In this document: one piece after another, positions 15,458 to 22,149 of the stretch
Numbering within the stretch: the stretch's first letter is position 1
Layout of the letters: each line of letters starts with the position of its first letter
Assembly: GCA_035651715.1 (NCBI GenBank)
Contig: DASRFD010000126.1
Span: 1 to 34,765 of the forward strand
Direction of reading: 5' to 3'
Origin: Nevskia sp035651715
GTDB taxonomy: Bacteria > Pseudomonadota > Gammaproteobacteria > Nevskiales > Nevskiaceae
DNA length: 34,765 nt
The notes under the pieces: generated by a model
Databases searched by the model: none
What the model was told of the DNA's origin: nothing
The model's input: only the letters and a program-made list of their open reading frames with translations
Translations under genes and position numbers: made by a program

Positions 15458-16381
15458 TCACGCCGCGGCGAGCAGGCGCTCGACTTCGGCGAGGTCTTCG
15501 CTGCCCAGCTTCCAGCCGGCGGCCGCGGCATTGGCCTGGACCTGCTCCGGCCGGCTGGCGCCGGCGATGACCGAGGCCACGGCGGGATGGACCAGCAGCC
15601 AGGAGAAGGCCAGCTCCAGCAGGCTGCGGCCGCGGGCGGCGGCGAAGTGGCGCAGCGCTTCGACCCGCGCCAGGTTGGCGTCGTTCCAGGACTTGTGGCC
15701 CCAGGCGCCGGCGACGAAGCGGCTGCCCTCCGGCGCCGCCTCGCCGCGGCGGAAGCGGCCGCTGAGCAGGCCGTTGGCCAGCGGGAAATAGGGCAGGAAG
15801 GCGACGCCGCCGCGGGCGCACTCGGCCAGCATGCCGGCCTCCGGCTCGCGGTGCAGCAGGCTGTACTCGTTCTGCACGCTGGCGAAGCATGCGGCCCCGG
15901 GGGCGACCGCCTGCTGCGCCTGGCGCAGCTGCGCCACGCTGAAGTTGGAGCAGCCGATCTCGCGCACCTTGCCGGCGCGCACCAGCTCGTCGAGCGCGCC
16001 GAGCGTGTCGGCGATCGGCGTCTCCGGATCGGGCTTGTGCAGCTGGTACAGGTCGATGCGGTCGGTGCCGAGGCGCCGCAGGCTGTCCTCCACCGCGCGG
16101 CGGATGTAGTCCGGCCTGGCGCCCTGGCGGCCGGCGTCCACCGCCATGCCGAACTTGGTGGCGATGATCGCCTGGTCGCGCCGCCCGGCCAGGGCGCGGC
16201 CGAGGAACTCCTCGCTCCGGGTGCCGCCGTAGATGTCGGCGGTGTCGAAGAAGTTCACGCCGGCGTCGAGCGCGGCGTGCACCACGCGGGCGCTGGCCGG
16301 CTCGTCGATGCGCCGGCCGAAGTTGTTGCACCCCAGGCCGACCACCGGGACTTCGAGGGAACCGATGCGGCGCTTGTCCAT
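15458..16381 (-). CDS. Aldo/keto reductase
   Basis: A 307-residue NADPH-type aldo/keto reductase. The catalytic tetrad is visible: Asp46 and Tyr51 in FDTADIYGG, Lys76 in TKFG and His115 in LYQLHKPD. KVREIGCSNF and NEYSLLHR follow the standard barrel order, and a C-terminal IAGASRPEQVQAN segment forms the cofactor-binding end. Members reduce aldehydes and ketones; the exact substrate cannot be read. A GGAGG site precedes the ATG. It lies 60 bases downstream of msrA on the same strand, and the two may form an oxidative-damage operon. Confidence 0.92.
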   Translation of the reverse strand: MDKRRIGSLEVPVVGLGCNNFGRRIDEPASARVVHAALDAGVNFFDTADIYGGTRSEEFLGRALAGRRDQAIIATKFGMAVDAGRQGARPDYIRRAVEDSLRRLGTDRIDLYQLHKPDPETPIADTLGALDELVRAGKVREIGCSNFSVAQLRQAQQAVAPGAACFASVQNEYSLLHREPEAGMLAECARGGVAFLPYFPLANGLLSGRFRRGEAAPEGSRFVAGAWGHKSWNDANLARVEALRHFAAARGRSLLELAFSWLLVHPAVASVIAGASRPEQVQANAAAAGWKLGSEDLAEVERLLAAA

Positions 16382-16441
16382 GAGAAGGTCCTCCGTGCCG
16401 GCATGCCTCGACGCGCCTGCTGCGCCCGCGGCGAGCGGCCC

Positions 16442-17068
16442 TCAGCGCTTCAGGCTCTCGCCGAAGTAGGCGCGCAGCTTCTCCACCTTGGGCGCGGCGA
16501 CCGCGGCGATGTAGGGCTGGTCCGGGTGCAGCTCGGCGTAGTTCTGGTGGTAGCCCTCGGCCTCGAAGAACTGCTGCAGCGGCTCCAGGCGCGTGACGAT
16601 GGGACGGCCGAACACCTTCGCCGCGTCGAGCTGGGCGATGTAGCGCTCGGTCACGCGCTTCTGCTCCTCGTCGGCGTAGAACACCGCCGAGCGGTACTGC
16701 GTGCCGACGTCGTTGCCCTGGCGGTTGAGCTGGGTCGGGTCGTGCGCCACCGAGAAGAACACCTTGAGCAGCCTGCCGAGGGTGATGCGCGAGGGGTCGT
16801 AGGCGATCTGCACCACTTCGGCGTGCTCGGTGCTGCCGGTGCAGACGGTCTTGTAGTCGGCGTCCGCGGCGCTGCCGCCGGAGTAGCCGGAGACCACTTC
16901 GAGCACGCCGTCCAGCTCGCGGTACACCGCTTCGACGCACCAGAAGCAGCCGCCGGCCAGCACCGCCAGGCGGCGCCCCGGCGCGGCCGCCCTGGGCTCG
17001 TCGTAAGCCGGCTCCGGGAAGTCCCTCGGGCTGACCTTGAGGCTGCCGCCGAACAGTGCGCTGACCAT
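16442..17068 (-). CDS. msrA: Peptide methionine-S-sulfoxide reductase
   Basis: A 208-residue MsrA. The active site GGCFWCVEAVYRELDGV has catalytic Cys41, with Cys44 three residues on. The VVSGYSGG, STEHAEVVQIAYDP and HDPTQLNRQGNDVGTQYRS blocks are all present, as is the closing HQNYAELHPDQPYI. It reduces the S-epimer of methionine sulfoxide using thioredoxin. The N-terminal 30 residues before the domain lack a convincing signal peptide, so a cytoplasmic location is expected. AAGGAG precedes the ATG. The gene diverges from the alcohol dehydrogenase gene. Confidence 0.95.
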   Translation of the reverse strand: MVSALFGGSLKVSPRDFPEPAYDEPRAAAPGRRLAVLAGGCFWCVEAVYRELDGVLEVVSGYSGGSAADADYKTVCTGSTEHAEVVQIAYDPSRITLGRLLKVFFSVAHDPTQLNRQGNDVGTQYRSAVFYADEEQKRVTERYIAQLDAAKVFGRPIVTRLEPLQQFFEAEGYHQNYAELHPDQPYIAAVAAPKVEKLRAYFGESLKR

Positions 17069-17195
17069 CTGCCGCTCCTTGGTGGGTGGCGCCGGCGGGT
17101 GCGGAACCGGCCGGCGCGGGGTTACTCTATATTGGACCGATTTCTTCCGCCGCGTTCCGCGCGCGACATCCCCTTTTCATGTTCAGGAGTCCATC

Positions 17196-18242
17196 ATGCT
17201 CGCTTCCCTGGGTTACGCCGCGCACCAGCCCAACACGCCGCTGGCGCCGTTCAAGTTCGAGCGCCGCGAGCCGGGCCCGCAGGACGTGCAGATCGAGATC
17301 CGCTATTGCGGCGTGTGCCACTCCGACCTGCACCAGGTCCGCGACGAGTGGGGCGCCGGCGCCTTCCCGATGGTGCCGGGCCACGAGATCGTCGGCCGGG
17401 TGGTGAAGGTGGGCGCGCAGGTCCGGGGTTTCAAGCCCGGCGACCTGGCCGGCATCGGCTGCATGGTCGACTCCTGCCGCAGCTGCCCGGCCTGCGGCGA
17501 GGGCCTGGAGCAGTATTGCGAGAAGGGCTTCGTCGGCACCTACAACTCCAAGTACAAGGACGGCACGCCGACCTACGGCGGCTATTCCAGCAACTACGTG
17601 GTGGACCAGGCCTTCGCCCTGCGCATCTCCGACAGGCTCGACCTCGCCGCCACCGCGCCGCTGCTCTGCGCCGGCATCACCACCTGGTCGCCGCTGCGCC
17701 ACTGGAACGTGCGCAAGGGGCAGAAGGTCGGCGTGGTCGGCCTCGGCGGCCTCGGCCACATGGCGGTGAAGTTCGCCGCCTCCTTCGGCGCCAGGGTGGT
17801 GCTGTTCACCACCTCGCCGGGCAAGACCGAGGACGCGCTGCGCCTGGGCGCGCAGGAAGTGGTGGTGTCGAAGAACCGCGACGAGATGAAGCGCCACGCG
17901 CGCAGCTTCGACTTCATCCTCGACACCGTCTCCGCCGCGCACGACCTCAACGCCTACACCGCCCTGCTCAAGCGCGAGGGCACCCTGACCCTGGTCGGCA
18001 TCCCGCCGGCCGATCCCGGCCTGCGCGTCGGCAACCTGATCTTCCAGCGCCGGCAGATCGGCGGCTCGCTGATCGGCGGCATCCGCGAGACGCAGGAGAT
18101 GCTCGACTACTGCGCCGAGCACGGCATCGTCTCGGACATCGAAATGATCCCGGTGCAGAAGATCGACGAGGCCTACGAGCGCATGCTCAGGAGCGACGTG
18201 AAGTACCGCTTCGTCATCGACATTGCCACGCTGAAGGCCTGA
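17196..18242 (+). CDS. Zinc-dependent NAD(P) alcohol dehydrogenase (YahK/cinnamyl type)
   Basis: A 348-residue MDR enzyme, matching the length of E. coli YahK. Catalytic zinc ligands are Cys41 (GVCHSD), His63-Glu64 (GHE) and Cys158. Structural zinc ligands are Cys94, Cys97, Cys100 and Cys108. GLGGLG at 182-187 binds the nucleotide. Members reduce aromatic and aliphatic aldehydes with NADPH, so aldehyde detoxification is likely. The AGGAG site eight bases before the ATG at 17196 decides the start. TATATT at 17128-17133 could be a -10 element. The FMN reductase gene follows after 14 bases. Confidence 0.94.
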   Translation: MLASLGYAAHQPNTPLAPFKFERREPGPQDVQIEIRYCGVCHSDLHQVRDEWGAGAFPMVPGHEIVGRVVKVGAQVRGFKPGDLAGIGCMVDSCRSCPACGEGLEQYCEKGFVGTYNSKYKDGTPTYGGYSSNYVVDQAFALRISDRLDLAATAPLLCAGITTWSPLRHWNVRKGQKVGVVGLGGLGHMAVKFAASFGARVVLFTTSPGKTEDALRLGAQEVVVSKNRDEMKRHARSFDFILDTVSAAHDLNAYTALLKREGTLTLVGIPPADPGLRVGNLIFQRRQIGGSLIGGIRETQEMLDYCAEHGIVSDIEMIPVQKIDEAYERMLRSDVKYRFVIDIATLKA

Positions 18243-18256
18243 ACCGGAGAACATGC

Positions 18257-18814
18257 ATGAGCGAGGTCATCCGCATCCTCGGCATCTCCGGCAGCCTGCG
18301 CAAGGGCTCGTACAACAGCGCCACCCTCCACGCCGCGCGGGAGCTGGCGCCGCCGGACCTGCAGATCGAGATCGGCGACATCTCGCAGATCCCGCTGTAC
18401 AACGCCGACGTGCAGGCCCAGGGCATCCCGCAAGCCGTGCAGCAGCTCGGCGCGCAGATCCGCGCCGCCGACGGCGTGCTGCTGGTGACCCCGGAGTACA
18501 ACTATTCCGTGTCCGGCGTGATGAAGAACGCCATCGACTGGATCTCGCGCCTCAAGGACCAGCCCTTCGCCGGCAAGCCGGTGGCGATCTGCGGCGCCAG
18601 CATGGGCGCGCTCGGCACCGCGCGGGCGCAGTACCACCTGCGCCAGACCGGCGTGTACCTGGACATGCGCATCCTCAACAAGCCCGAAGTGATGATCGGC
18701 CAGGCGCACGAGCGCTTCGACGCCGACGGCAAGCTGGTGCACGAGGCGACGCGCAAGCACCTGGAGGCTTTCATGGTGGCGCTGCGGGAGCATGCGCGGA
18801 GTTTCAGGCGGTAG
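18257..18814 (+). CDS. NADPH-dependent FMN reductase (ChrR/YieF-like)
   Basis: A 185-residue flavodoxin-fold reductase. The FMN phosphate loop is GISGSLRKGSYN near the N-terminus, and TPEYNYSVSGVMKNAIDW is the second hallmark of this family. GASMGALGTARAQYHLR follows at the expected distance. Homologues reduce quinones, chromate, azo dyes or free flavin in the cytoplasm. It follows the alcohol dehydrogenase by 14 bases, so both probably belong to one electrophile-response operon. Two ATGs (18253 and 18257) are close; only 18257 is in frame. GGAGA lies at a suitable distance. Confidence 0.92.
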   Translation: MSEVIRILGISGSLRKGSYNSATLHAARELAPPDLQIEIGDISQIPLYNADVQAQGIPQAVQQLGAQIRAADGVLLVTPEYNYSVSGVMKNAIDWISRLKDQPFAGKPVAICGASMGALGTARAQYHLRQTGVYLDMRILNKPEVMIGQAHERFDADGKLVHEATRKHLEAFMVALREHARSFRR

Positions 18815-18936
18815 GCTTGGTCATCCTGCGCGGGTGGGCGCAGGCAGCGTAGGGCTGCTTTCCTCCATCGGCGCAATGGGCGCCATGGATGCAATGGGGC
18901 GAGGAGCCAACCGCGTCCGCGTCAACCGGCCTTGCA

Positions 18937-18971
18937 TACACCATTGACATACTACACCAACGGTGTACAAT
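18937..18971 (+). promoter_or_regulatory. Toxin-antitoxin promoter with embedded operator
   Basis: A consensus -35 TTGACA (18944-18949) and a -10 TACAAT (18966-18971) are separated by 16 bases. A perfect inverted repeat TACACC-AAC-GGTGTA (18953-18967) fills the spacer and enters the -10 box. A third half-site, TACACCA, lies at 18937-18943 just upstream of the -35. This is the layout expected if the antitoxin represses its own promoter. Transcription should start near 18978, on the toxin start codon itself. Confidence 0.75.
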
Positions 18972-18977
18972 GCCGGC

Positions 18978-19253
18978 GTGATCTTCATCGAAACCCCTGC
19001 GTTTACCGATGACATCCAGCAGCTCATGCCGGATGACTTGTATGCCAGGCTGCAGGAGCACCTCGCGGACCATCCGGACGCCGGCGACTTGATCGAGGGC
19101 ACCGGTGGCGTACGCAAGGTCCGTTGGAGGCTTCCTGGAACAGGCAAGAGCGGTGGGGTTCGAGTTATTTACTACTGGCGTTCGGCGGAAGGCCAGATTC
19201 TCATGCTGCTGGTCTACAAGAAAGCCAAGCAGGATGATTTAAGGAACCTCTGA
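18978..19253 (+). pseudogene. RelE/HigB-like toxin gene interrupted by a palindromic element
   Basis: The preserved part encodes 88 residues of a RelE/ParE-superfamily toxin: IFIETPAFTDDI, DLIEGTGGVRKVRWRLPG, GGVRVIYYW and LLVYKKAKQDDL. Members cut ribosome-bound mRNA. After Leu88 the element adds Arg-Asn-Leu and a stop, all from its own terminal repeat. Removing the element plus one TTAA restores the frame and adds TPSQKRSLRRVVENW (to 19556), a typical C-terminus, giving 103 residues; that stop overlaps the antitoxin ATG as TGATG. The GTG at 18978 is preferred as start because the GTG at 18963 lies upstream of the predicted transcript. Whether the 91-residue product is active is unknown. Confidence 0.85.
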
Positions 19254-19505
19254 ACAAGTGCATACCCTGCCGTTGCCCCCCATTTTGCGCCAAGCAAGGC
19301 GCGAGCGACGACGTGTACTCGAAGTACATGAGGAGCGAGCAACGCAGCGTGGCGCAAAACGGGGGGCAACCCTTCGGGCGGCTTGCCCTTTGACGCAGGG
19401 CGGCGTTGCTCGTCGCTCGTGTACTTCGAGTACACCACGCTCCTCGCGCCTTGCCCTGCGTCAAAGGGCAAGCCGCGGCAGGGCATGGACTTGTTCAGAG
19501 GTTCC
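19243..19505. mobile_element. Double-hairpin MITE-like element inside the toxin gene (copy 2, 263 bp)
   Basis: The ends are GGAACCTCTGAACAAGTGCA and its near-perfect complement, with about 30-base inverted repeats. They are flanked on both sides by TTAA (19239-19242 and 19506-19509). Inside lie two separate long hairpins. The first has arms starting TTGCCCCCCATTTTGCGCC (from about 19271). The second has arms CTTGCCCTTTGACGCAGGGC (from about 19382). Each encloses a GTGTAC-type inner palindrome. No transposase is encoded. The termini resemble the IS5 end GGAAGGTGCGAATAAG in layout, and IS5-group elements insert at YTAR, so mobilisation by an IS5-group transposase is likely. Confidence 0.85.
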
Positions 19506-19555
19506 TTAACCCCGTCGCAGAAGAGAAGCTTGAGACGAGTAGTGGAGAACTGGTG

Positions 19556-19849
19556 ATGGACAAGAAGCTTTTTGCACGTTTGATGGAAAGCACGAAGCAG
19601 GCGGACGAGATCGTTCGCGGCGAACGCGCACCTTCCCGGGAGTTCACGATCGATGCGGCCCAGGTGCGTGCCGTTCGAGTTGCAACCGGCCTCTCCCAGA
19701 CACAGTTCGCGCGTCTGATCGAAGTCAATGTCGGCACATTGCGCAACTGGGAGCAGGGTCTGCGGACTCCGACTGGCCCGGCTCGGGCCTTGCTCAAGGC
19801 GCTTAAAAGCAAACCCGCCGAGGTGATCAAGGCACTGCAGGCAGCCTGA
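19556..19849 (+). CDS. XRE/HTH antitoxin (HigA/NadS-like)
   Basis: A 97-residue antitoxin. The first 35 residues (MDKKLFARLMESTKQADEI, then an Arg/Glu-rich part) would bind the toxin. Residues 36-85 are a helix-turn-helix: VRAVRVATGLSQTQFARLIEV then VGTLRNWEQGLRTPTGPARALL. That order, with the NWEQGxRxPxGPA recognition segment, is standard for antitoxins paired with HigB/RelE-like toxins. Its ATG overlaps the stop codon of the reconstructed toxin frame, so it was originally translationally coupled. With the element in place, 302 bases separate the shortened toxin's stop from this start. The palindrome at 18953-18967 is its likely operator. Confidence 0.9.
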   Translation: MDKKLFARLMESTKQADEIVRGERAPSREFTIDAAQVRAVRVATGLSQTQFARLIEVNVGTLRNWEQGLRTPTGPARALLKALKSKPAEVIKALQAA

Positions 19850-19957
19850 CGCTGCCGGCCCGAAGACGCCGGTCGCGACCGACCGCCTTAGAGCAGCCAA
19901 AGGGATGGCGCCGGATTGCTCGGCCCACCCCGAAGCCTTCAGCCTCGCTCCGCCCGC

Positions 19958-20006
19958 TCAACTGCGTTCCCGACGCAGTTGTCCCGCTTTCGCTGGGATG
20001 ACGAAC
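19958..20006. repeat. Degenerate extragenic palindrome
   Basis: The segment ends in a CGCTTTCGCTGGGATGACGAA-like arm and has a matching, degraded opposite arm containing TTCCCGACGCAG. This resembles the dispersed intergenic repeats of the CGTCATTCCCGCG type found in many proteobacteria. It lies just past the fabH stop codon. A related unit is at 24997-25060. Confidence 0.4.
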
Positions 20007-20022
20007 AGCGGGGCCGCCACGG

Positions 20023-20982
20023 CTACCAGCGCAACAACACCGTCCCCCAGGTCATGCCGCCCCCCACGCCCTGCAGCATCACCAGGTTCCCCGGCTTGAT
20101 GCGCTGATCGCGCACCGCCGCATCCAGCGCCAGCGGCACCGACGCGGCCGAGGTGTTGCCGTGGCGGGCGACGGTGGTGACCACCCGCTCCTTCGGCACG
20201 CCGAGCTTCTCGGCCAGGGTGTTGATGATGCGGATGTTGGCCTGGTGCGGCACGAACCAGTCGATCTGCGCCGCGCTCACCCCGGCGGCGTCGAGGGCCT
20301 CGCGGCCGCTGTCGTCGAGGGCGCGCACGGCCGTGCGGTAGACGGCCTGGCCGTCCATCTCCAGGAACGGATGGCCGCGGATCTCGCCGTGGGCGATGCC
20401 GCCGTCGACGCGCAGGATGTGCGACAGGCTGCCGTCGGCGTGGAGATTGGCGGTGAGGATGCCGGGCTGGTCGGAGCGGCGCAGCACCACCGCGCCGGCG
20501 CCGTCGCCGAACAGCACGCAGGTGCGGCGGTCGTTCCAGTCGAGCAGGCGCGAAAAGACCTCGGCGCCGACCACCAGGGCGCACCTGGCCATGCCGCTGG
20601 TGACGTAGAGGTTGGCGGTGGACAGGGCGTACATGAAGCCGGTGCACACGGCCTGCACGTCGAACGCGGCGCCCTGCTTCACTCCCAGCTTGGCCTGCAG
20701 CAGGCAGGCGGTGGAGGGAAAGATCATGTCGGGCGTGGTGGTGGCGACGATGATCAGGTCGATGTCGGGTGCGCCGACGCCGGCGGACTCGAGCGCGCGG
20801 GTGGCGGCGTGGAAGGCCAGGTCGCTGGTCATCTCGCCGTCGGCGGCGACGTGGCGCGCCTCGATGCCGGTGCGCGACACGATCCACTCGTCGGAGGTCT
20901 CGATCTTCGATTCGAGCTCGCGGTTGGTGACGACGCGTTCCGGCAGGTAGCTGCCGGTGCCGATGATTCTTGCGTAGGCCAT
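20023..20982 (-). CDS. fabH: Beta-ketoacyl-ACP synthase III
   Basis: A 319-residue FabH, the usual length. The catalytic triad is Cys113 (AVCTGFMYAL), His246 (FVPHQANIRI) and Asn276 (ARHGNTSAAS). GDGAGAVVL and the C-terminal GVGGGMTWG loop are in place. It condenses acetyl-CoA with malonyl-ACP to start fatty-acid synthesis. The gene stands apart from other fab genes, so it may be a second, specialised copy; the main fabH is usually in a plsX-fabH-fabD-fabG-acpP cluster. That is inference from context only. The start has no strong ribosome-binding site. Confidence 0.95.
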   Translation of the reverse strand: MAYARIIGTGSYLPERVVTNRELESKIETSDEWIVSRTGIEARHVAADGEMTSDLAFHAATRALESAGVGAPDIDLIIVATTTPDMIFPSTACLLQAKLGVKQGAAFDVQAVCTGFMYALSTANLYVTSGMARCALVVGAEVFSRLLDWNDRRTCVLFGDGAGAVVLRRSDQPGILTANLHADGSLSHILRVDGGIAHGEIRGHPFLEMDGQAVYRTAVRALDDSGREALDAAGVSAAQIDWFVPHQANIRIINTLAEKLGVPKERVVTTVARHGNTSAASVPLALDAAVRDQRIKPGNLVMLQGVGGGMTWGTVLLRW

Positions 20983-21066
20983 GAGGCCGACTTTACCGTA
21001 CGTCCGCCTCCATACGCTTTAGAATGGGCGTTCCAAGTTTCCAACATCATTCTCGGAGGATTGACC

Positions 21067-21573
21067 ATGAGCATCAGCATGTACCGGGCCTCGGTGCCCG
21101 TCTTCATCCGCGCCCTGACCAACCTGCGCAGCGTCCTGGGCAAGGGCGAGGCCTTTGTCGAGGCCAAGAAGATCAAGCCGGAGGTGTTGCTCAACGACCG
21201 GCTCTGCGCCGACATGTTTCCGCTGACGCGGCAGGTGCAGATCGCCACCGACATGGCCAAGGGCTGCGGCGCGCGCCTGGCCGGCGTCGAAGTGCCGAAG
21301 TACGAGGACAACGAGGCCAGCTTCGCCGAGCTGTACGCGCGCATCGACAAGACGCTGGGGTTCCTCAAGGCCTTGAAGCCGGAGCAGATCGACGGCAGCG
21401 AAGGCCGCGACATCACCCTGCCCTCGCCGCGCGGCGCGATGGAGTTCAAGGGCCTGGACTACCTGCTCGGCTTCGTCACGCCGAACCTGTATTTCCACTG
21501 CACCACCGCCTACGCCATCCTGCGCCACAACGGGGTGGAGCTGGGCAAGATGGATTTCATCGGCCAGCCCTGA
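21067..21573 (+). CDS. DUF1993 family protein
   Basis: A 168-residue cytoplasmic protein, mostly helical, matching DUF1993: SMYRASVPVFIRALTNLRSVL, then FPLTRQVQIATDMAKGCGARL, then the C-terminal NLYFHCTTAYAILRHNGVELGK. The family resembles DinB-like four-helix bundles, and the conserved FHCTTAYAILRH segment contains histidines. No biochemical function is established. The ribosome-binding site (GGAGGA) is strong. A TAGAAT at 21020-21025 could be its -10 element. A hairpin terminator follows at 21593. Confidence 0.85.
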   Translation: MSISMYRASVPVFIRALTNLRSVLGKGEAFVEAKKIKPEVLLNDRLCADMFPLTRQVQIATDMAKGCGARLAGVEVPKYEDNEASFAELYARIDKTLGFLKALKPEQIDGSEGRDITLPSPRGAMEFKGLDYLLGFVTPNLYFHCTTAYAILRHNGVELGKMDFIGQP

Positions 21574-21592
21574 AGCGGAACGGCGGCTTCCC

Positions 21593-21626
21593 GCCCCTTT
21601 TCCGCGCCCGCGGGAAAGGGGCTTTT
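21593..21626 (+). terminator. Intrinsic terminator of the DUF1993 gene
   Basis: Arms GCCCCTTTTCCGCG and CGCGGGAAAGGGGC (one mismatch) meet at a very short loop and are followed by TTTT. The hairpin begins 19 bases after the stop codon. The stem and T-run together fit Rho-independent termination on the plus strand. Confidence 0.75.
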
Positions 21627-21645
21627 GCCTGGGCCGGCCCCCGAT

Positions 21646-22149
21646 TTATTTCCCTGCCGTTGGCGGCAGCAGGTCGAGCAGCTCGACCTCCAGGCCGCGG
21701 TTCCCGATCAGCAGGCGTCCCGCGCTCACCGGCAGGCTGAAGCGCCGCGGCCCGGCGCTGCCCGGATTGAGGTACAGCACGCCGCCCTGCTCGCGCTGCC
21801 CCGGCCGGTGCGAGTGGCCCGACACCACCACGCGGAAGCCGGCGGCGGCGCGGTCGAGGTCCAGCTCGTGCACGTCGTGGATCAGGTACAGCCGCAGGCC
21901 GCCGGCCTCCAGCACCGCGGTCTGCGGGATCCGCGCGTATTCCCGGCCCTGGTCGTTGTTGCCGCGCACGGCGGTGACCGGCGCGATCCGCGCCAGGCGT
22001 TCGAGGATGGCCGGATCGCCGATGTCGCCGGCGTGGACGATGCGGTCGCTGCCCTCCAGCGCGGCCAGCGCCTCCGGCCGCAGCAGGCCGTGCGTGTCGG
22101 AGATCAGCCCGATGCGCACGGCGCGCGGCTTACCAGATGACGCAGGCAT
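21646..22149 (-). CDS. YfcE-like metallophosphoesterase
   Basis: A 167-residue calcineurin-like phosphodiesterase. Metal ligands appear in order: Asp18 and His20 (SDTHG), Asp42 (HAGDIGD), the GNND motif at 63-66, His91 and the GHSH block at 111-114, followed by YLNPGS. This is the arrangement of the small YfcE/MJ0936 enzymes, which hydrolyse phosphodiesters with manganese or other divalent metals. GNND replaces the commoner GNCD. The chosen ATG overlaps the end of the M13 peptidase gene by 20 bases; a GTG at 22119 would start just before the first strand and is a good alternative. It is probably co-transcribed with that peptidase. Confidence 0.88.
   Translation of the reverse strand: MPASSGKPRAVRIGLISDTHGLLRPEALAALEGSDRIVHAGDIGDPAILERLARIAPVTAVRGNNDQGREYARIPQTAVLEAGGLRLYLIHDVHELDLDRAAAGFRVVVSGHSHRPGQREQGGVLYLNPGSAGPRRFSLPVSAGRLLIGNRGLEVELLDLLPPTAGK

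Noticed and set aside
18963..18977. GTG at 18963 as the toxin start
   Set aside because: It lies inside the promoter's spacer/-10 region, upstream of the predicted transcript, and would add residues before the conserved IFIETPAF start.
19258..19509. An 83-codon open frame lying inside the palindromic element
   Set aside because: It encodes only the element's hairpin arms and has Arg/Ala-rich, non-protein-like content and no ribosome-binding site.
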